NCBI GenBank assembly: GCA_963846715.1
Contig: CAWJXA010000013.1
Span: 1-64,000, forward strand
Length of the DNA stretch: 64,000 nt
Source: Bog-257 sp963846715
GTDB lineage: Bacteria; Acidobacteriota; Terriglobia; Terriglobales; Acidobacteriaceae
Direction of reading: 5' to 3'
Both the position numbers and the translations under genes were made by a program. Every line of letters begins with the position of its first letter. The stretch's first letter is position 1. The notes under the pieces were generated by a model. That model was not told where the DNA came from, ran no database searches, and saw nothing but the letters and a program-made list of their open reading frames with translations. This document shows positions 18,469 through 26,910 of this stretch, in pieces.

Positions 18469-18813
18469 CTAGGCCTCTTCTTCCTTGAAGTAAGCGGTCT
18501 GAATCTGTGTTTCTTGCGTCCCGGCGCAGTACTGTTGCGGACGGGCATGGAAAAGCAGCAGGTCGAGCAGATACCCACGCGGCTTGCCGTACTTGAAGAT
18601 CATCAGCACCGGCACACCGACCAGCAGAATTGCCAGCGGCAGGAAGTAGTTCATGGGCAGGTGGAAGATGTAGCGATCGGAGAACAGGAAGTTGCCGACC
18701 AGCATCGTTCCGCTCACGGCCAGCATGATGGCCAGCAGGTCTTCCAGCTCCAGAAAGAGGATCGTCACCTTCAGGTGCAGGTTCCGCGATACCGGCGATG
18801 AATTCAGCGCCAT
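18469..18813 (-). CDS. virB3: T4SS membrane protein VirB3/TrbD-like
   Basis: A 114-aa protein with two adjacent hydrophobic segments at about residues 28-45 and 56-72 and the short cytoplasmic tail usual for VirB3. The IFKYGKPRGYLLDLLLF stretch is like the VirB3/TrbD region preceding VirB4. It lies directly before virB4 with no intergenic base, the order seen in nearly all T4SS operons. VirB3 helps VirB4 associate with the membrane. Confidence 0.75.
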   Translation of the reverse strand: MALNSSPVSRNLHLKVTILFLELEDLLAIMLAVSGTMLVGNFLFSDRYIFHLPMNYFLPLAILLVGVPVLMIFKYGKPRGYLLDLLLFHARPQQYCAGTQETQIQTAYFKEEEA

Positions 18814-18825
18814 CGTTCTCTCCCT

Positions 18826-19266
18826 TCAGGCCGCCGCCACGAAATGTTCCAGCAGTCGCAACAGTCCGGAAACCATCAGCGCTCCCATAGCCGCCATGAG
18901 GTGTCGCAGCCAGTCGTCTCCGACATATAAGCGTTCGAAAACACCGCCGAGTCCCAGCACTAGCCTCACAATCTCGATGGCGGCGTAAAACGGCAGCAAC
19001 ACGTTGCCGACAAAGTTAGTGAGCGTCAGCAGCATGACCATGTACTGGTCTGCATCGGTCGCCTGCTGCGAAATCACTTCCGCCAGTCGAAGAAGCCCGG
19101 AGCCCATCAGAGCTCCCATGGCGCCGTACACGTACTTCTCGAGCTCTTGACCTTTGGAGAACTGGTAGATGCCGCAGGCGAGAATCAGCCCAGCAGATAT
19201 GGGCAGAACGACGTTGCCCGTCCAGTTCGCTAGGTTCAGAAGGCCCGGCTGAAGATCGCCCATCAC
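18826..19266 (-). CDS. Tandem-duplicated VirB2/pilin-like membrane protein
   Basis: A 146-aa hydrophobic protein built of two copies of one module. Copy 1 (about residues 11-66) reads LNLANWTGNVVLPISAGL to GALMGSGLLRLAE; copy 2 (about 80-140) reads LTNFVGNVLLPFYAAIEI to GALMVSGLLRLLE. The same module occurs in the products at 20213-20590 and 19535-20200. Two hydrophobic segments per copy match VirB2/TrbC pilins, but a two-module chain is unusual. No signal peptide is obvious. It sits just before virB3, the usual pilin position. Confidence 0.6.
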   Translation of the reverse strand: MMGDLQPGLLNLANWTGNVVLPISAGLILACGIYQFSKGQELEKYVYGAMGALMGSGLLRLAEVISQQATDADQYMVMLLTLTNFVGNVLLPFYAAIEIVRLVLGLGGVFERLYVGDDWLRHLMAAMGALMVSGLLRLLEHFVAAA

Positions 19267-19529
19267 TCGCTCCCGAGACGGTTAGGGTCGATTGCTGCTG
19301 TTTCTCCCGCCTTGCTGAAGAACCGGGTGGCCATCAGTCCTGCTAGCTTCCACATCGCCGCAACCAATCGTTCGACCATTCGAAAACCAATACAAAGGCC
19401 GGAAATGACGACCACGATGGCCAGCAGGAAAGCTCCCACACGACTCAAGACCAGCAATCGTGCAGACAGCACGACCATGAACATTAGCGCGACGAACAGT
19501 ACTCTTTGCTTTGTGTTTTGAGCTTGCAT
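19263..19529 (-). CDS. Small membrane protein in the T4SS operon
   Basis: 88 aa from ATG 19529; the longer frame upstream overlaps the preceding gene and is not used. Two hydrophobic segments (VLFVALMFMVVLSARLLVL and VGAFLLAIVVVISGLCIGF) are followed by a short polar tail. Its family is unknown. It overlaps the next gene by four bases and follows the previous one by five, so it is co-transcribed with the pilin-like genes. Confidence 0.6.
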   Translation of the reverse strand: MQAQNTKQRVLFVALMFMVVLSARLLVLSRVGAFLLAIVVVISGLCIGFRMVERLVAAMWKLAGLMATRFFSKAGETAAIDPNRLGSE

Positions 19530-19534
19530 CGTGA

Positions 19535-20200
19535 TCACGCTCCCGCCATGGCTTTGATCAGGTACCAGAGACCTGACACGGTTAGCAGTCCGAAAGAAGA
19601 TGCGGCATACCGCATCCAGTTGCGATTGCGTACATAAGCCAGTACCGCTCCTCCAATTGCCAGAGCTGCCGCCAGTGGACAGAGCTGGGAAGCCAGGTAG
19701 TTCCATGCGTTCACCAGGAAATCTGTGGTCGCGAACTGGGTGCCGTCATTCCACCCTTGAAATAAGGTGAAGAGGCCTTGGATACCGAGAAGAAATAATG
19801 CCGAGATGATCGACGCCAGCGGGCTATGACCCTCCGCCGTGTCGAGAATGGCTTTCAGTACTAGCGCGGCTGCAATAACCGGGATCAAGTGCGCCAGTAC
19901 AACGTCCTGCATGAACTTTGTCGCCACCATTACCACTGGAGCGAGAAAGCCTGTGCCGAAGCTGCCGTTGATGCCGTTCAGACCCAAGCCAAGGCTGGCG
20001 AACCAGCTGCCGATACCTTGGACGGTCAGGAAAATCGCTGCCCAAAGGATGTACTTAAGGAAGCTGCCTCCAACCTGGTAGTTGATCCCGCCTTCTGCCC
20101 GCAGCGACAAGCCCGCCAGCACCAAGCATCCCAGTGCGGCAGGCACCATAAGCGCCAGCAGAAGAGCAATCACGTTCCCGAGGAATGGAGGCAGCGACAT
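19535..20200 (-). CDS. Polytopic membrane protein with C-terminal pilin-like module
   Basis: 221 aa with about six hydrophobic segments. The first ~155 residues are not recognised. The last ~65 (NAWNYLASQLCPLAAALAIG to SSFGLLTVSGLWYLI) repeat the module seen in the neighbouring VirB2-like proteins. It could be a VirB6-like or pilin-platform component. It is not a standard conjugation protein that I know. Confidence 0.5.
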   Translation of the reverse strand: MSLPPFLGNVIALLLALMVPAALGCLVLAGLSLRAEGGINYQVGGSFLKYILWAAIFLTVQGIGSWFASLGLGLNGINGSFGTGFLAPVVMVATKFMQDVVLAHLIPVIAAALVLKAILDTAEGHSPLASIISALFLLGIQGLFTLFQGWNDGTQFATTDFLVNAWNYLASQLCPLAAALAIGGAVLAYVRNRNWMRYAASSFGLLTVSGLWYLIKAMAGA

Positions 20201-20212
20201 CGTTATGCTCCG

Positions 20213-20590
20213 TTAGCCGACCTGCTGCCCGTTGGCGATGAAGAATTCGACGAGGCGCGTTAGAGCTGAGACGGCAAGGAGGCCTCCAGCCGTGAGCGCC
20301 CAGGGCATGAAGCCGCGGCCCTGCCGCCACGAAATCACGCAGCCGACGATGGCCAGCGCCGCTCCCACCGGGCAGATCACGTTGCCGATCCAGTTGACGA
20401 GGTTCAGGAAAGCGCCTTCAGGCTGGCTAGCTTGCTCGCCCTGCACCGCTTGTCCCGTGGCCGGCTGTTTGCCCAGGTTCTGTGCTGAGGTGACGATGGG
20501 GACAGAAACAAAGCTGAAGAACAGGAGGGCGGTACCGATCGCCCGGATCAGGGGCGAGCCGTACCAGGTCATGGGTCGTGAGTTGGTCAT
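20213..20590 (-). CDS. virB2: VirB2/TrbC-like pilin candidate
   Basis: 125 aa. The N-terminus has a hydrophobic stretch (IGTALLFFSFVSVPIVTSAQ) that works as a signal peptide ending at TSAQ. After a Gln-rich linker come two hydrophobic segments (LVNWIGNVICPVGAALAIVG and WALTAGGLLAVSALTRLVEF), the layout of VirB2/TrbC pilins. It is the first gene of the second T4SS block, behind GGAGAG and a possible promoter at 20632-20660. Confidence 0.6.
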   Translation of the reverse strand: MTNSRPMTWYGSPLIRAIGTALLFFSFVSVPIVTSAQNLGKQPATGQAVQGEQASQPEGAFLNLVNWIGNVICPVGAALAIVGCVISWRQGRGFMPWALTAGGLLAVSALTRLVEFFIANGQQVG

Positions 20591-20631
20591 GAGGCTCTCT
20601 CTCCGAGGCGGTAATTCCGCCGGGTGAGCGG

Positions 20632-20660
20632 AATGTATGACCTGTTCCGAGTTGCCTCAA
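20632..20660 (-). promoter_or_regulatory. Possible sigma-70-type promoter of the pilin-VirB3-VirB4 operon
   Basis: On the minus strand TTGAGG (20655-20660) and TACATT (20632-20637) are separated by exactly 17 bases, about 40 bases before the first gene's start. The boxes match four or five of six consensus bases each. Position and spacing are good; the sequence is only moderate. Confidence 0.35.
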
Positions 20661-20841
20661 ATTCTCTGGGGCTACTTTCTCCGGCGAAGTTCCCGCTATT
20701 TTTATGCGAGAGAAGCCTCCAAGAGCGGCACGCTTCTTCTCCGCACGTTATTTCATGCACGGTTCTGAGTCGGAAGACATGCTTCAGATTCGCGCCAGTG
20801 CTGGTGAATATTGCTTCTTTTGCGGAAACGTCAGAAATGAC

Positions 20842-20996
20842 AATTCCGGAATCGTCAGAGATGCGATGTTGTTCTCAATTCCGGAATCCTCAGAAGTGCG
20901 CTGTTGTTCTCGTTTCCGGAATTGCCAGACAGAGAAGTCCGGAATTGTAGTAGGTGCGATGTTGTTCTCAATTCCGGAATCGTCAAAACGGAGCAT
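20842..20996. repeat. Degenerate 35-bp direct repeats with ATTCCGGAAT palindromic cores
   Basis: TTCCGGAAT-like cores start at 20844, 20879, 20914, 20937 and 20972. Spacing is 35, 35, 23 and 35 bases. Units share the core, a GTCAGA-like stretch and GTTGTTCTC; the third unit is shortened. A degraded copy (GTCAGAAATGAC) precedes the first. The array lies between the terminator of the virB10 operon and the promoter of the pilin operon. It may be an operator, an iteron-type site or a ParB-like binding array. Confidence 0.75.
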
Positions 20997-21030
20997 TCCT
21001 TAATTCGTTGCGTCGAGACGGGCAGAAGAA

Positions 21031-21053
21031 AGCCCCGTCACGGAGACGGGGCT
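21031..21053 (-). terminator. Rho-independent terminator after virB10
   Basis: AGCCCCGTC and its complement form a near-perfect GC stem with a short loop, followed on the minus strand by TTTCTTCT. It begins 26 bases after the virB10 stop, separating the two T4SS transcription units. Confidence 0.75.
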
Positions 21054-21078
21054 GAGGGAGAAATCTGCCTGGTTGATG

Positions 21079-22362
21079 TCAATGGGGACTCGGGAATGCA
21101 TTGCCGAAGCTGCCCTGCAGCCCGGTTGCTCGTTCAGTGAGATTACTCTGTGCCTTTTCAAACACCACGTAGATCGGCAGACCTGCGGGCAGGGTCACGA
21201 TGGGATGTTCCATCAGGGTCATGCGGTTGATCTCTTCATCGCCGGCGCGGCCGACATTCTCCGCCAGTTGCATTCGCATCAGGTCCGCTTCGCTAATCGC
21301 GCCATTCAGGTTGGGTTGCCCCACCAGCATTGCGCTCATTTGTCCGATGCCAGTGGCCGCACGGACGGCGAAGTTCTTCCCGCGTCCTGTGCCCGTCACC
21401 TTGCCACGCAATGGGCCGAGATTGGTGTCGGTCGCGAGAGCATCAATGGGAATCGACGAACCATCCGGCGTCTCCAAATGGTCGAAGTGGATTTGCAGAT
21501 ATCCGCTGCGGTCCGCCTGGTGGACAGAGCCGACGGCCTTAGAGCCTGCTGGCACGATAAGTAGTCCGTCATGCTCGTAGCTGTACTCGACGATGGCGAT
21601 CACCGGCTGATCTACGGCAGTTGTGACCACCGAGGCCAACCTCGCTGCTAGCCGGGAACCCGTACCCATATCAAGCAGAGGTATGTCGTGGTCAGTTGTA
21701 GCAGACTGCGACGATTTCTCCGTGCTCGCGGTATACACCAGCGACGGCTTGGCTAGGCCATCGGCCGCTTTGTCCCGCACTGGTGCCGACTCTGTGACTG
21801 CGGAGTCCTTCTGGCCGTAGGGCGGTGGCGTCCAGCTATCGCCACTCTTGCTTGATGCCGGGAATTCCGGGATTTGGCCGAGGTTCTTTGCCTTGACATC
21901 TGCCTGCGTCGACTTGGTCTCGCCTGCGCCAACCCGGGCTTTCTTTGTGTTCTCGATGTCGTTGGCGTCTACCTGCCCAGGCTGCTGCCGGTCATCCCGC
22001 ATCGGCTGCATGCTGCCTTGCGGAACCACAGAGCCGTTGTCAGTTGAAGCCACTGTGTCCGCCGTTTTGGGCCGTCCCAGGCTGGCTTCCCCGCTCTTCT
22101 TCGTACGCGGTTTGCCTTTGTCGGAGAACAGGATCAGCATGATGAACGCAACCGCAACCACGCCCGCGAATCCGATCAGCAGGCGTACGGTCTTGTCGTC
22201 CTTCGCCATGCGGAAACTGCGCTTGGGCGCGGCCACTTCTTGCGATGCTTCACTCGTCGGCTCTTTGTCCTGAGCTTCTTGAGCCTGCCGCTCTAAGTCC
22301 GTGATGTAGAGCGTATGGGCGTTTCGCGAACCGTTGTTTGTGTTGTGATTCATCTGAGACAT
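21079..22362 (-). CDS. virB10: T4SS protein VirB10/TrbI-like
   Basis: About 427 aa from ATG 22362, chosen because GGAGAGG lies six bases before it; a start at 22380 would overlap virB9. One transmembrane segment (LLIGFAGVVAVAFIMLILF) follows a cytoplasmic N-terminus. A long Pro/Ser/Asp-rich linker then leads to the conserved C-terminal beta-barrel domain (LLIVPAGSKAVGSV, LETPDGSSIPIDA, and GLPIYVVFEKA). VirB10 spans both membranes and gates the channel. It is the last gene of its operon, before a terminator. Confidence 0.88.
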   Translation of the reverse strand: MSQMNHNTNNGSRNAHTLYITDLERQAQEAQDKEPTSEASQEVAAPKRSFRMAKDDKTVRLLIGFAGVVAVAFIMLILFSDKGKPRTKKSGEASLGRPKTADTVASTDNGSVVPQGSMQPMRDDRQQPGQVDANDIENTKKARVGAGETKSTQADVKAKNLGQIPEFPASSKSGDSWTPPPYGQKDSAVTESAPVRDKAADGLAKPSLVYTASTEKSSQSATTDHDIPLLDMGTGSRLAARLASVVTTAVDQPVIAIVEYSYEHDGLLIVPAGSKAVGSVHQADRSGYLQIHFDHLETPDGSSIPIDALATDTNLGPLRGKVTGTGRGKNFAVRAATGIGQMSAMLVGQPNLNGAISEADLMRMQLAENVGRAGDEEINRMTLMEHPIVTLPAGLPIYVVFEKAQSNLTERATGLQGSFGNAFPSPH

Positions 22363-22376
22363 GAAAACCCTCTCCA

Positions 22377-23330
22377 TCACTTGGCGGATGCGTTGCTTGC
22401 GGTAGCTGTAGGAGCCGTGAATGGCAGATCGACCAGAAGCGGCCGATTCACTGCATCTGCGGTTGCCAGAACCAGTTGCATGTGTTCCTGATACTGCTTG
22501 AAATCGGGCCGAACGAAACGCACAACGCCATCGGCGCGTGCTCCCGGAGCAAGCCTTCGTTGGGTGAAGCGGTAATCACGGATTGCAACCTGGTCGGCTA
22601 GTACCTTCTTCTTGCTCCGATCATCGGTTGATTGATTCCCGTTCCCATTCGGATTGCCCAATTCCACTTGTGGTGGTAGCACCTCGATCCAATGCTGGCT
22701 GCTGTTCAGGACCGAAAAGGCGACAATCGCGTCCGGACCATCTTCGGTGACGGCACCAAGGCTCGCTGATAGATCACCGCGGCTGGCAGTCCAAGCTGGG
22801 CTCGAGACATAAGCCTGCTGCCGGTAGGCGGATTCGTAAGCCGAGGAGTCTTGCTTGGTTGAAGCTGAGTTTGCCGGCGAGGTCTCGTCTGACGGCCCGA
22901 TCAGAAAGCCTCTTCGCTGCTTGTAGGTCAGCACAAAATCTACGGGGTTGGCAATGCTGCTGACCGCTCCATCACTGATCAGCCTGAGGCTGACCACCTG
23001 GCCTGACTTGGTGGCGATCAGCAGGTTGCTCGCCGCAACTTGAGTGGTGATCGGCTTAACAATCACCAGTTCCGGCTCGTGCTCATTGTGTTCAGCCTGG
23101 AAGAACGTTGGAGCACCGACGACCACCGATGAGACCGGCTCCGGCATGCGAATCGTCGCTGCATAGAGAGGCTTGAGGCGCAGATCAGTCACCGTATCCG
23201 GCGAAATGGTCAGATTGGAAATGACAGGCAGAACATCTTCGTGGCTGGCTGCAGCTTGCTGTGCGTAACCCCTCGTGAAGACGAACGGGATCAGCACAGC
23301 GAATGCGATTGTAGTGATGTGACCTTTCAT
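22377..23330 (-). CDS. virB9: T4SS outer-membrane complex protein VirB9/TrbG-like
   Basis: 317 aa with a signal peptide (IAFAVLIPFVF, cleavage near GYAQ). The N-terminal domain contains ATIRMPEPVSSVVVG and SNLLIATKSGQVVSLRL, the VirB9/CagX-type beta domain. The C-terminal part differs from classical VirB9 and ends in an Ala/Thr-rich tail. It would pair with VirB10 in the outer-membrane core complex. It overlaps the VirB1 gene by four bases. Confidence 0.75.
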   Translation of the reverse strand: MKGHITTIAFAVLIPFVFTRGYAQQAAASHEDVLPVISNLTISPDTVTDLRLKPLYAATIRMPEPVSSVVVGAPTFFQAEHNEHEPELVIVKPITTQVAASNLLIATKSGQVVSLRLISDGAVSSIANPVDFVLTYKQRRGFLIGPSDETSPANSASTKQDSSAYESAYRQQAYVSSPAWTASRGDLSASLGAVTEDGPDAIVAFSVLNSSQHWIEVLPPQVELGNPNGNGNQSTDDRSKKKVLADQVAIRDYRFTQRRLAPGARADGVVRFVRPDFKQYQEHMQLVLATADAVNRPLLVDLPFTAPTATASNASAK

Positions 23331-23806
23331 CGGGGAGACTCCTTCGATGTGTGTTTGGCCGATAGCTCTTGCAGGTATCGTCGTCTGACGTCTTCCACGT
23401 AACGGATGACGTCGGTGTTGCTGTATTGGAGGGAATGGATCCTGTGTTCCCCGGCGTAATAGGCGGCTACGGCCAGCCGAATATCACCGTGATACTGAGC
23501 GAGCAAATCACGCAGGTACCGGACGCCGCCACCTACGTTCTGGCTGAGGTCGAATGAGTTCCGCACGCCGAATCGCGCTGCGGTGCCCGGCATCAGCTGC
23601 ATCAATCCGCGAGCACTCTTCTCCGAGATAGCACGCTGATTCCAGTTCGATTCCTGGCGGATGATCGCCCGCACGAGCTCCGGTGGAACGTGGTAGTGCC
23701 GTGCGTAGGCATCGGCATAGTAGGCAGCCTCAGCATGGTCGGCACCCCAGCTCCGAGTAGCGAGAACAACCGTGAGGACTGGCAGTAGAAGCGAGATTCT
23801 TCTCAT
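23327..23806 (-). CDS. virB1: Lytic transglycosylase (VirB1-like)
   Basis: 159 aa with a signal peptide (LLLPVLTVVLATRSWG) and a Slt-type goose-lysozyme-like domain. The catalytic Glu is in AIIRQESNWN and is followed by ARGLMQLMPGTAARFG and AVAAYYAG, all diagnostic of the family. It opens peptidoglycan locally for T4SS assembly. It overlaps genes on both sides by four bases. Confidence 0.88.
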   Translation of the reverse strand: MRRISLLLPVLTVVLATRSWGADHAEAAYYADAYARHYHVPPELVRAIIRQESNWNQRAISEKSARGLMQLMPGTAARFGVRNSFDLSQNVGGGVRYLRDLLAQYHGDIRLAVAAYYAGEHRIHSLQYSNTDVIRYVEDVRRRYLQELSAKHTSKESPR

Positions 23807-24768
23807 GCCGCAGCCCCTTTTGCCAACACCACAGACTCTGCGAGCGTGTGCTGCAGCTCAGTGGCTTCCATCGACTCTGCGTAGTGGCGGGCCGCATGAA
23901 TGATGCTCGCGAAGCCATCTCGCAACAGCAGGCGCTGGCGGTCGCGCTCCGTCTTTGCCAGCAGCGGAAGGAGCATGTCGCGATGCTCGTTAGTGATCAC
24001 ATCGATTCCAAGATGCTGTAGCGACAACGCCATATCGATCATCTCGGAGACGGATGGCGGCTTTTCCAGGCTGTAGGCCCGTAGCGCCTTGGCGAATCCG
24101 GCGATCAGCCGGTGCGCTGGCGCACCCGCTTCAGGTGTACGCCGCGCCACGATCTCGCCTTCGCGCTCCGCTGTCGGGTGCTCGACGCGCACGTACAAGC
24201 TGCGGCGGCGTATGGGATCGCCCAATCGGCGCTCCTCGTTTGAGGTCAGAACAGTGAAAGGAATGGAGGACGCTGGAACCGTTCCAAGGCGGGGAATGGA
24301 CAGGCGCCAGACGGAGAGGACCTCGAGCAGAGTCGCCTCGAAACTGTGATCCACCTTGTCCAATTCGTCGATGAGCAAGACGCAAGGCGACGGATAGTGA
24401 AGTGCTTTTAGCAGCGGTCCTGCCGCGAAGAAATCCAGGGCGGAGAGTTGCTTGCCCAGTGAGGCCCAGTCGGAAGCGCCCGATCCGCGAGTGACCGTAT
24501 CCAGGTACAGCCTCTGCAAGCCCTCATCGAACTTGCCTATGGCCTTCTCCTCGGTAAGGCCCTCGTAGCACTGCAACCGTTCCAGTGGGGCACCGATTGC
24601 GCGTGAAACCGCGTAAGCGAGCTCTGTTTTGCCGCTACCGGCAGGACCTTCCAGCAGTAGTGGCTTTTGTAAACTGGCCGCCAGGTAGACGGCGGTTGCC
24701 GTCACGGTATCCGTGATATACCCGACATCCGTCAGCGCTTGATGGACGTGCTTGGACGATTGAAACAC
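23803..24768 (-). CDS. MoxR-family AAA+ ATPase
   Basis: 321 aa, first gene of the virB1-virB9-virB10 unit, starting with GTG behind AGGAGATTTGAG. Walker A is EGPAGSGKTELA, Walker B is CVLLIDELDKVD, sensor 1 is LTSNEER and an arginine-rich RRRS segment follows. MoxR ATPases act as chaperones, often with VWA-domain partners; none is adjacent. In a T4SS operon one would expect VirB11 as an extra ATPase. This is not VirB11, though it may serve a related remodelling role (inference). Confidence 0.85.
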   Translation of the reverse strand: MFQSSKHVHQALTDVGYITDTVTATAVYLAASLQKPLLLEGPAGSGKTELAYAVSRAIGAPLERLQCYEGLTEEKAIGKFDEGLQRLYLDTVTRGSGASDWASLGKQLSALDFFAAGPLLKALHYPSPCVLLIDELDKVDHSFEATLLEVLSVWRLSIPRLGTVPASSIPFTVLTSNEERRLGDPIRRRSLYVRVEHPTAEREGEIVARRTPEAGAPAHRLIAGFAKALRAYSLEKPPSVSEMIDMALSLQHLGIDVITNEHRDMLLPLLAKTERDRQRLLLRDGFASIIHAARHYAESMEATELQHTLAESVVLAKGAAA

Positions 24769-24883
24769 CTCAAATCTCCTCCTGCCCCGTCTTCAGGGTG
24801 GGAGGAGGTTAGGAGGGTCTCCGAGTTACGTCAAACTTTCTTGCAATCAGCAGGCCTGACGTGCCACCGTCAGCCTCGGTTGC

Positions 24884-25231
24884 CTATTTGATTGGTTCGT
24901 AGATCTTGTCGTCGGGTCCCAGCCAGCCGTTTTCCGTTTTCTGGAACTCGTAGGCCGCTTTGACCGTCGCGACGGTGCCTTTGGGCTTCAGATTGTCTGT
25001 TAGGTAACGCTCTTGGGCCTCGAAGTAGAGTATGTAGTGGTCGCCTTGAAGCTGCCCGTTCGTCTTCTTGAAGCTAACCAGTTCGACCTGGTTATTGAGT
25101 CCGTTCGCGGTGAACTTGTTATGCCAAACCTGTTCTCCGTCCTTCGCGGTTGGCACGGCCTGTTCATCTTTGCGGCAAGCTGCGGCGGCGAGGATTACTA
25201 AAATTGCAGTGATAAAGAAGAACTTTCTCAT
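24884..25231 (-). CDS. Small lipoprotein
   Basis: 115 aa from ATG 25231, behind AGGGGAC. A short positively charged start (MRKFF), a hydrophobic stretch and a lipobox (LAAAAC) mark it as a lipoprotein. The remainder is a compact polar domain of unknown family with paired YFEAQERY and YEFQKTENGW segments. It lies upstream of the T4SS genes on the same strand, separated by 115 bases; a VirB7 role is possible but the sequence does not show it. Confidence 0.65.
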   Translation of the reverse strand: MRKFFFITAILVILAAAACRKDEQAVPTAKDGEQVWHNKFTANGLNNQVELVSFKKTNGQLQGDHYILYFEAQERYLTDNLKPKGTVATVKAAYEFQKTENGWLGPDDKIYEPIK

Positions 25232-25267
25232 GTGTCCCCTGTGACGGTGGGTGAGCATTTGCGTCGG

Positions 25268-25690
25268 CTAGTTCGCTTTTGGATTTTCCTGCAGGCGAGC
25301 GATTTCTTGTTCCACCATGTGATTCAGCTTGACTCGGATTGACTCAAGAACCATCCACCTCTTCTCCAGCGTTTTTCTCTTGTCCGGAGCCTCGGAACCT
25401 GACCTTCTCGGAGGCTTAGGCAGCACTTTCTTCTCATCATCAATGATGCGCTGGAACAATTGAATGATGGATCGCAGATTGTCGTAGACATTTCGGTATG
25501 CATCGTCGCCGTAACGGGTGATCGCGAAGGTGACATAGGCGAGCCCTGTACCCGTCAGCAGGAGGGCGCTGGGGACGATCGGGTTTTCTTCTGAGTAGTC
25601 GTTTATCACGGCAAGGATTCTCTCTTGAAGAACTTGCCAGGCCGGGATGTCCGATTGAGAAACGGCAGCGATCCGAGCTTTCTTGGGCAT
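25268..25690 (-). CDS. Hypothetical protein (140 aa)
   Basis: Not recognised. Mostly helical, with one moderately hydrophobic stretch (VPSALLLTGTGLAYVTFAI) and a basic middle (LPKPPRRSGSEAPDKRK). The C-terminus is amphipathic and may form a coiled coil. It is 36 bases upstream of the lipoprotein gene on the same strand and probably co-transcribed with it. Confidence 0.5.
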   Translation of the reverse strand: MPKKARIAAVSQSDIPAWQVLQERILAVINDYSEENPIVPSALLLTGTGLAYVTFAITRYGDDAYRNVYDNLRSIIQLFQRIIDDEKKVLPKPPRRSGSEAPDKRKTLEKRWMVLESIRVKLNHMVEQEIARLQENPKAN

Positions 25691-25743
25691 GTAGACTCCT
25701 ATCGTTTTCGGTTTGGCAAGTCGAACAATAAGCTTGCGTCAAG

Positions 25744-26307
25744 TCAGCCCGATACAAAGATCATCCCGCACCTCAGACACAGAAAGCGCCTGTGCCATTC
25801 TCTGCAGCGTGTCGGCCAAACCCGCTTGTTGTAGATGTAGGCTGAGCCTAACCAAAGCAAGGCCGCAATCAAGAATCCCGTTCCCAGCACTACAGCCATG
25901 TCTTCGTAAATAGGACGAACACCGTTCATGCTCTCCAGCAAAGCGAATGGGGCAGGGCCCAAAAAGGGAGAGCTAAGGAACAAGAGAAGTGCACCACGAT
26001 AGCGTTTCTTCGGTGGCGGGGCCGCGATCTCAGAGATCTGCGTTTGAGACACCCCAGTGAGCCACCCGCTGCCTCCAGCCGGTCCCCCCGCCCATCCGAA
26101 CCCGCTCATCACCGCTGAAAGACTGGAGACGCCAGACATGTACGCCGAGGAGAGCCGCTGTGTGTTTTCGCTTCCACATGTCGGACAGGAATACTGGATC
26201 TGAGCAGCGCTAGACCGTGGGATTGGGATGGCGAATTTCATGCGCCGTGCCCATGACCGTTGAAGAGCCCTATTGTTAACTTCTCGACTACTCATTGCGA
26301 AGGGCAC
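25744..26307 (-). CDS. Membrane protein with two zinc-ribbon-like CxxC pairs
   Basis: 187 aa from 26307; ATG 26241 (MKFAIPIPR) is an equally possible start. CPTCG near the N-terminus and CLRCG near the C-terminus could together bind one zinc ion. Between them are a Gly-rich stretch and two hydrophobic segments (LLLFLSSPFLGPAPFALLE and AVVLGTGFLIAALLWLGSAY). No known function. It belongs to the island by position. Confidence 0.55.
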   Translation of the reverse strand: MPFAMSSREVNNRALQRSWARRMKFAIPIPRSSAAQIQYSCPTCGSENTQRLSSAYMSGVSSLSAVMSGFGWAGGPAGGSGWLTGVSQTQISEIAAPPPKKRYRGALLLFLSSPFLGPAPFALLESMNGVRPIYEDMAVVLGTGFLIAALLWLGSAYIYNKRVWPTRCREWHRRFLCLRCGMIFVSG

Positions 26308-26910
26308 GTTACGACAGAAGCGCTGGACTTGGCAAATTGAAAGGCACGAAAATACAAATCACAGACTCGGAATCCAGCAACTCTCGAAAGTTTCGCGTCA
26401 CTGCAACTTTTCTCTTGCGTTCGAACCCGAAATGGTTTTAAGTGTTGCGCACAAGAGTTGACGATCACGGAACACCGTGACTTCGATTCTTCCTCCGGCG
26501 GCTGCAGCATAACGCGGCTTCCGGCCTGTCCCGTGGGCACCAAGCGCTCACGTTGTTCGAATCTCTTACTCAGCTCGCTTCAATCTGCTCAAAGACGTTG
26601 ACTGCTCACCTGCATCTCCGGATCGCAGGTCATTAAGTGCGGCCTTGAATGGTCCGCTCGGCGAATCACGGAGGGAGCGTCATTTTGCTTCCTCCTGGCT
26701 CGCTTCCTTCGAGCAATCCGTACTTGCAGTTCTAGAACCTATTCACGTCTGACAGCGACGGGCGCGTCGCGTGGACTGCTGTCCGCTCGATGGCGCTCAC
26801 CCGTAATGCCAGATTACGGGTTCGGAGGCGGGGCATTCGATTCAGCGAACTGATCGAGGTGCTCTCAGATCTCAGAGCCGCTGGTTCTTCTGGCAGTGGG
26901 CGAGCAGAAG
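26308..26910. other. Gene-poor stretch before the excisionase gene
   Basis: About 600 bases without a convincing gene on either strand. It separates leftward T4SS-side genes from the rightward recombination genes, so it must hold both promoters. The only clear structure is an 8-bp inverted repeat, ACCCGTAA...TTACGGGT, at 26799-26821, about 90 bases before the excisionase-like gene. Confidence 0.5.

Noticed and set aside
20842..20996. CRISPR array
   Set aside because: The repeats are contiguous and degenerate, with no unique spacers between them, and no cas genes are near.
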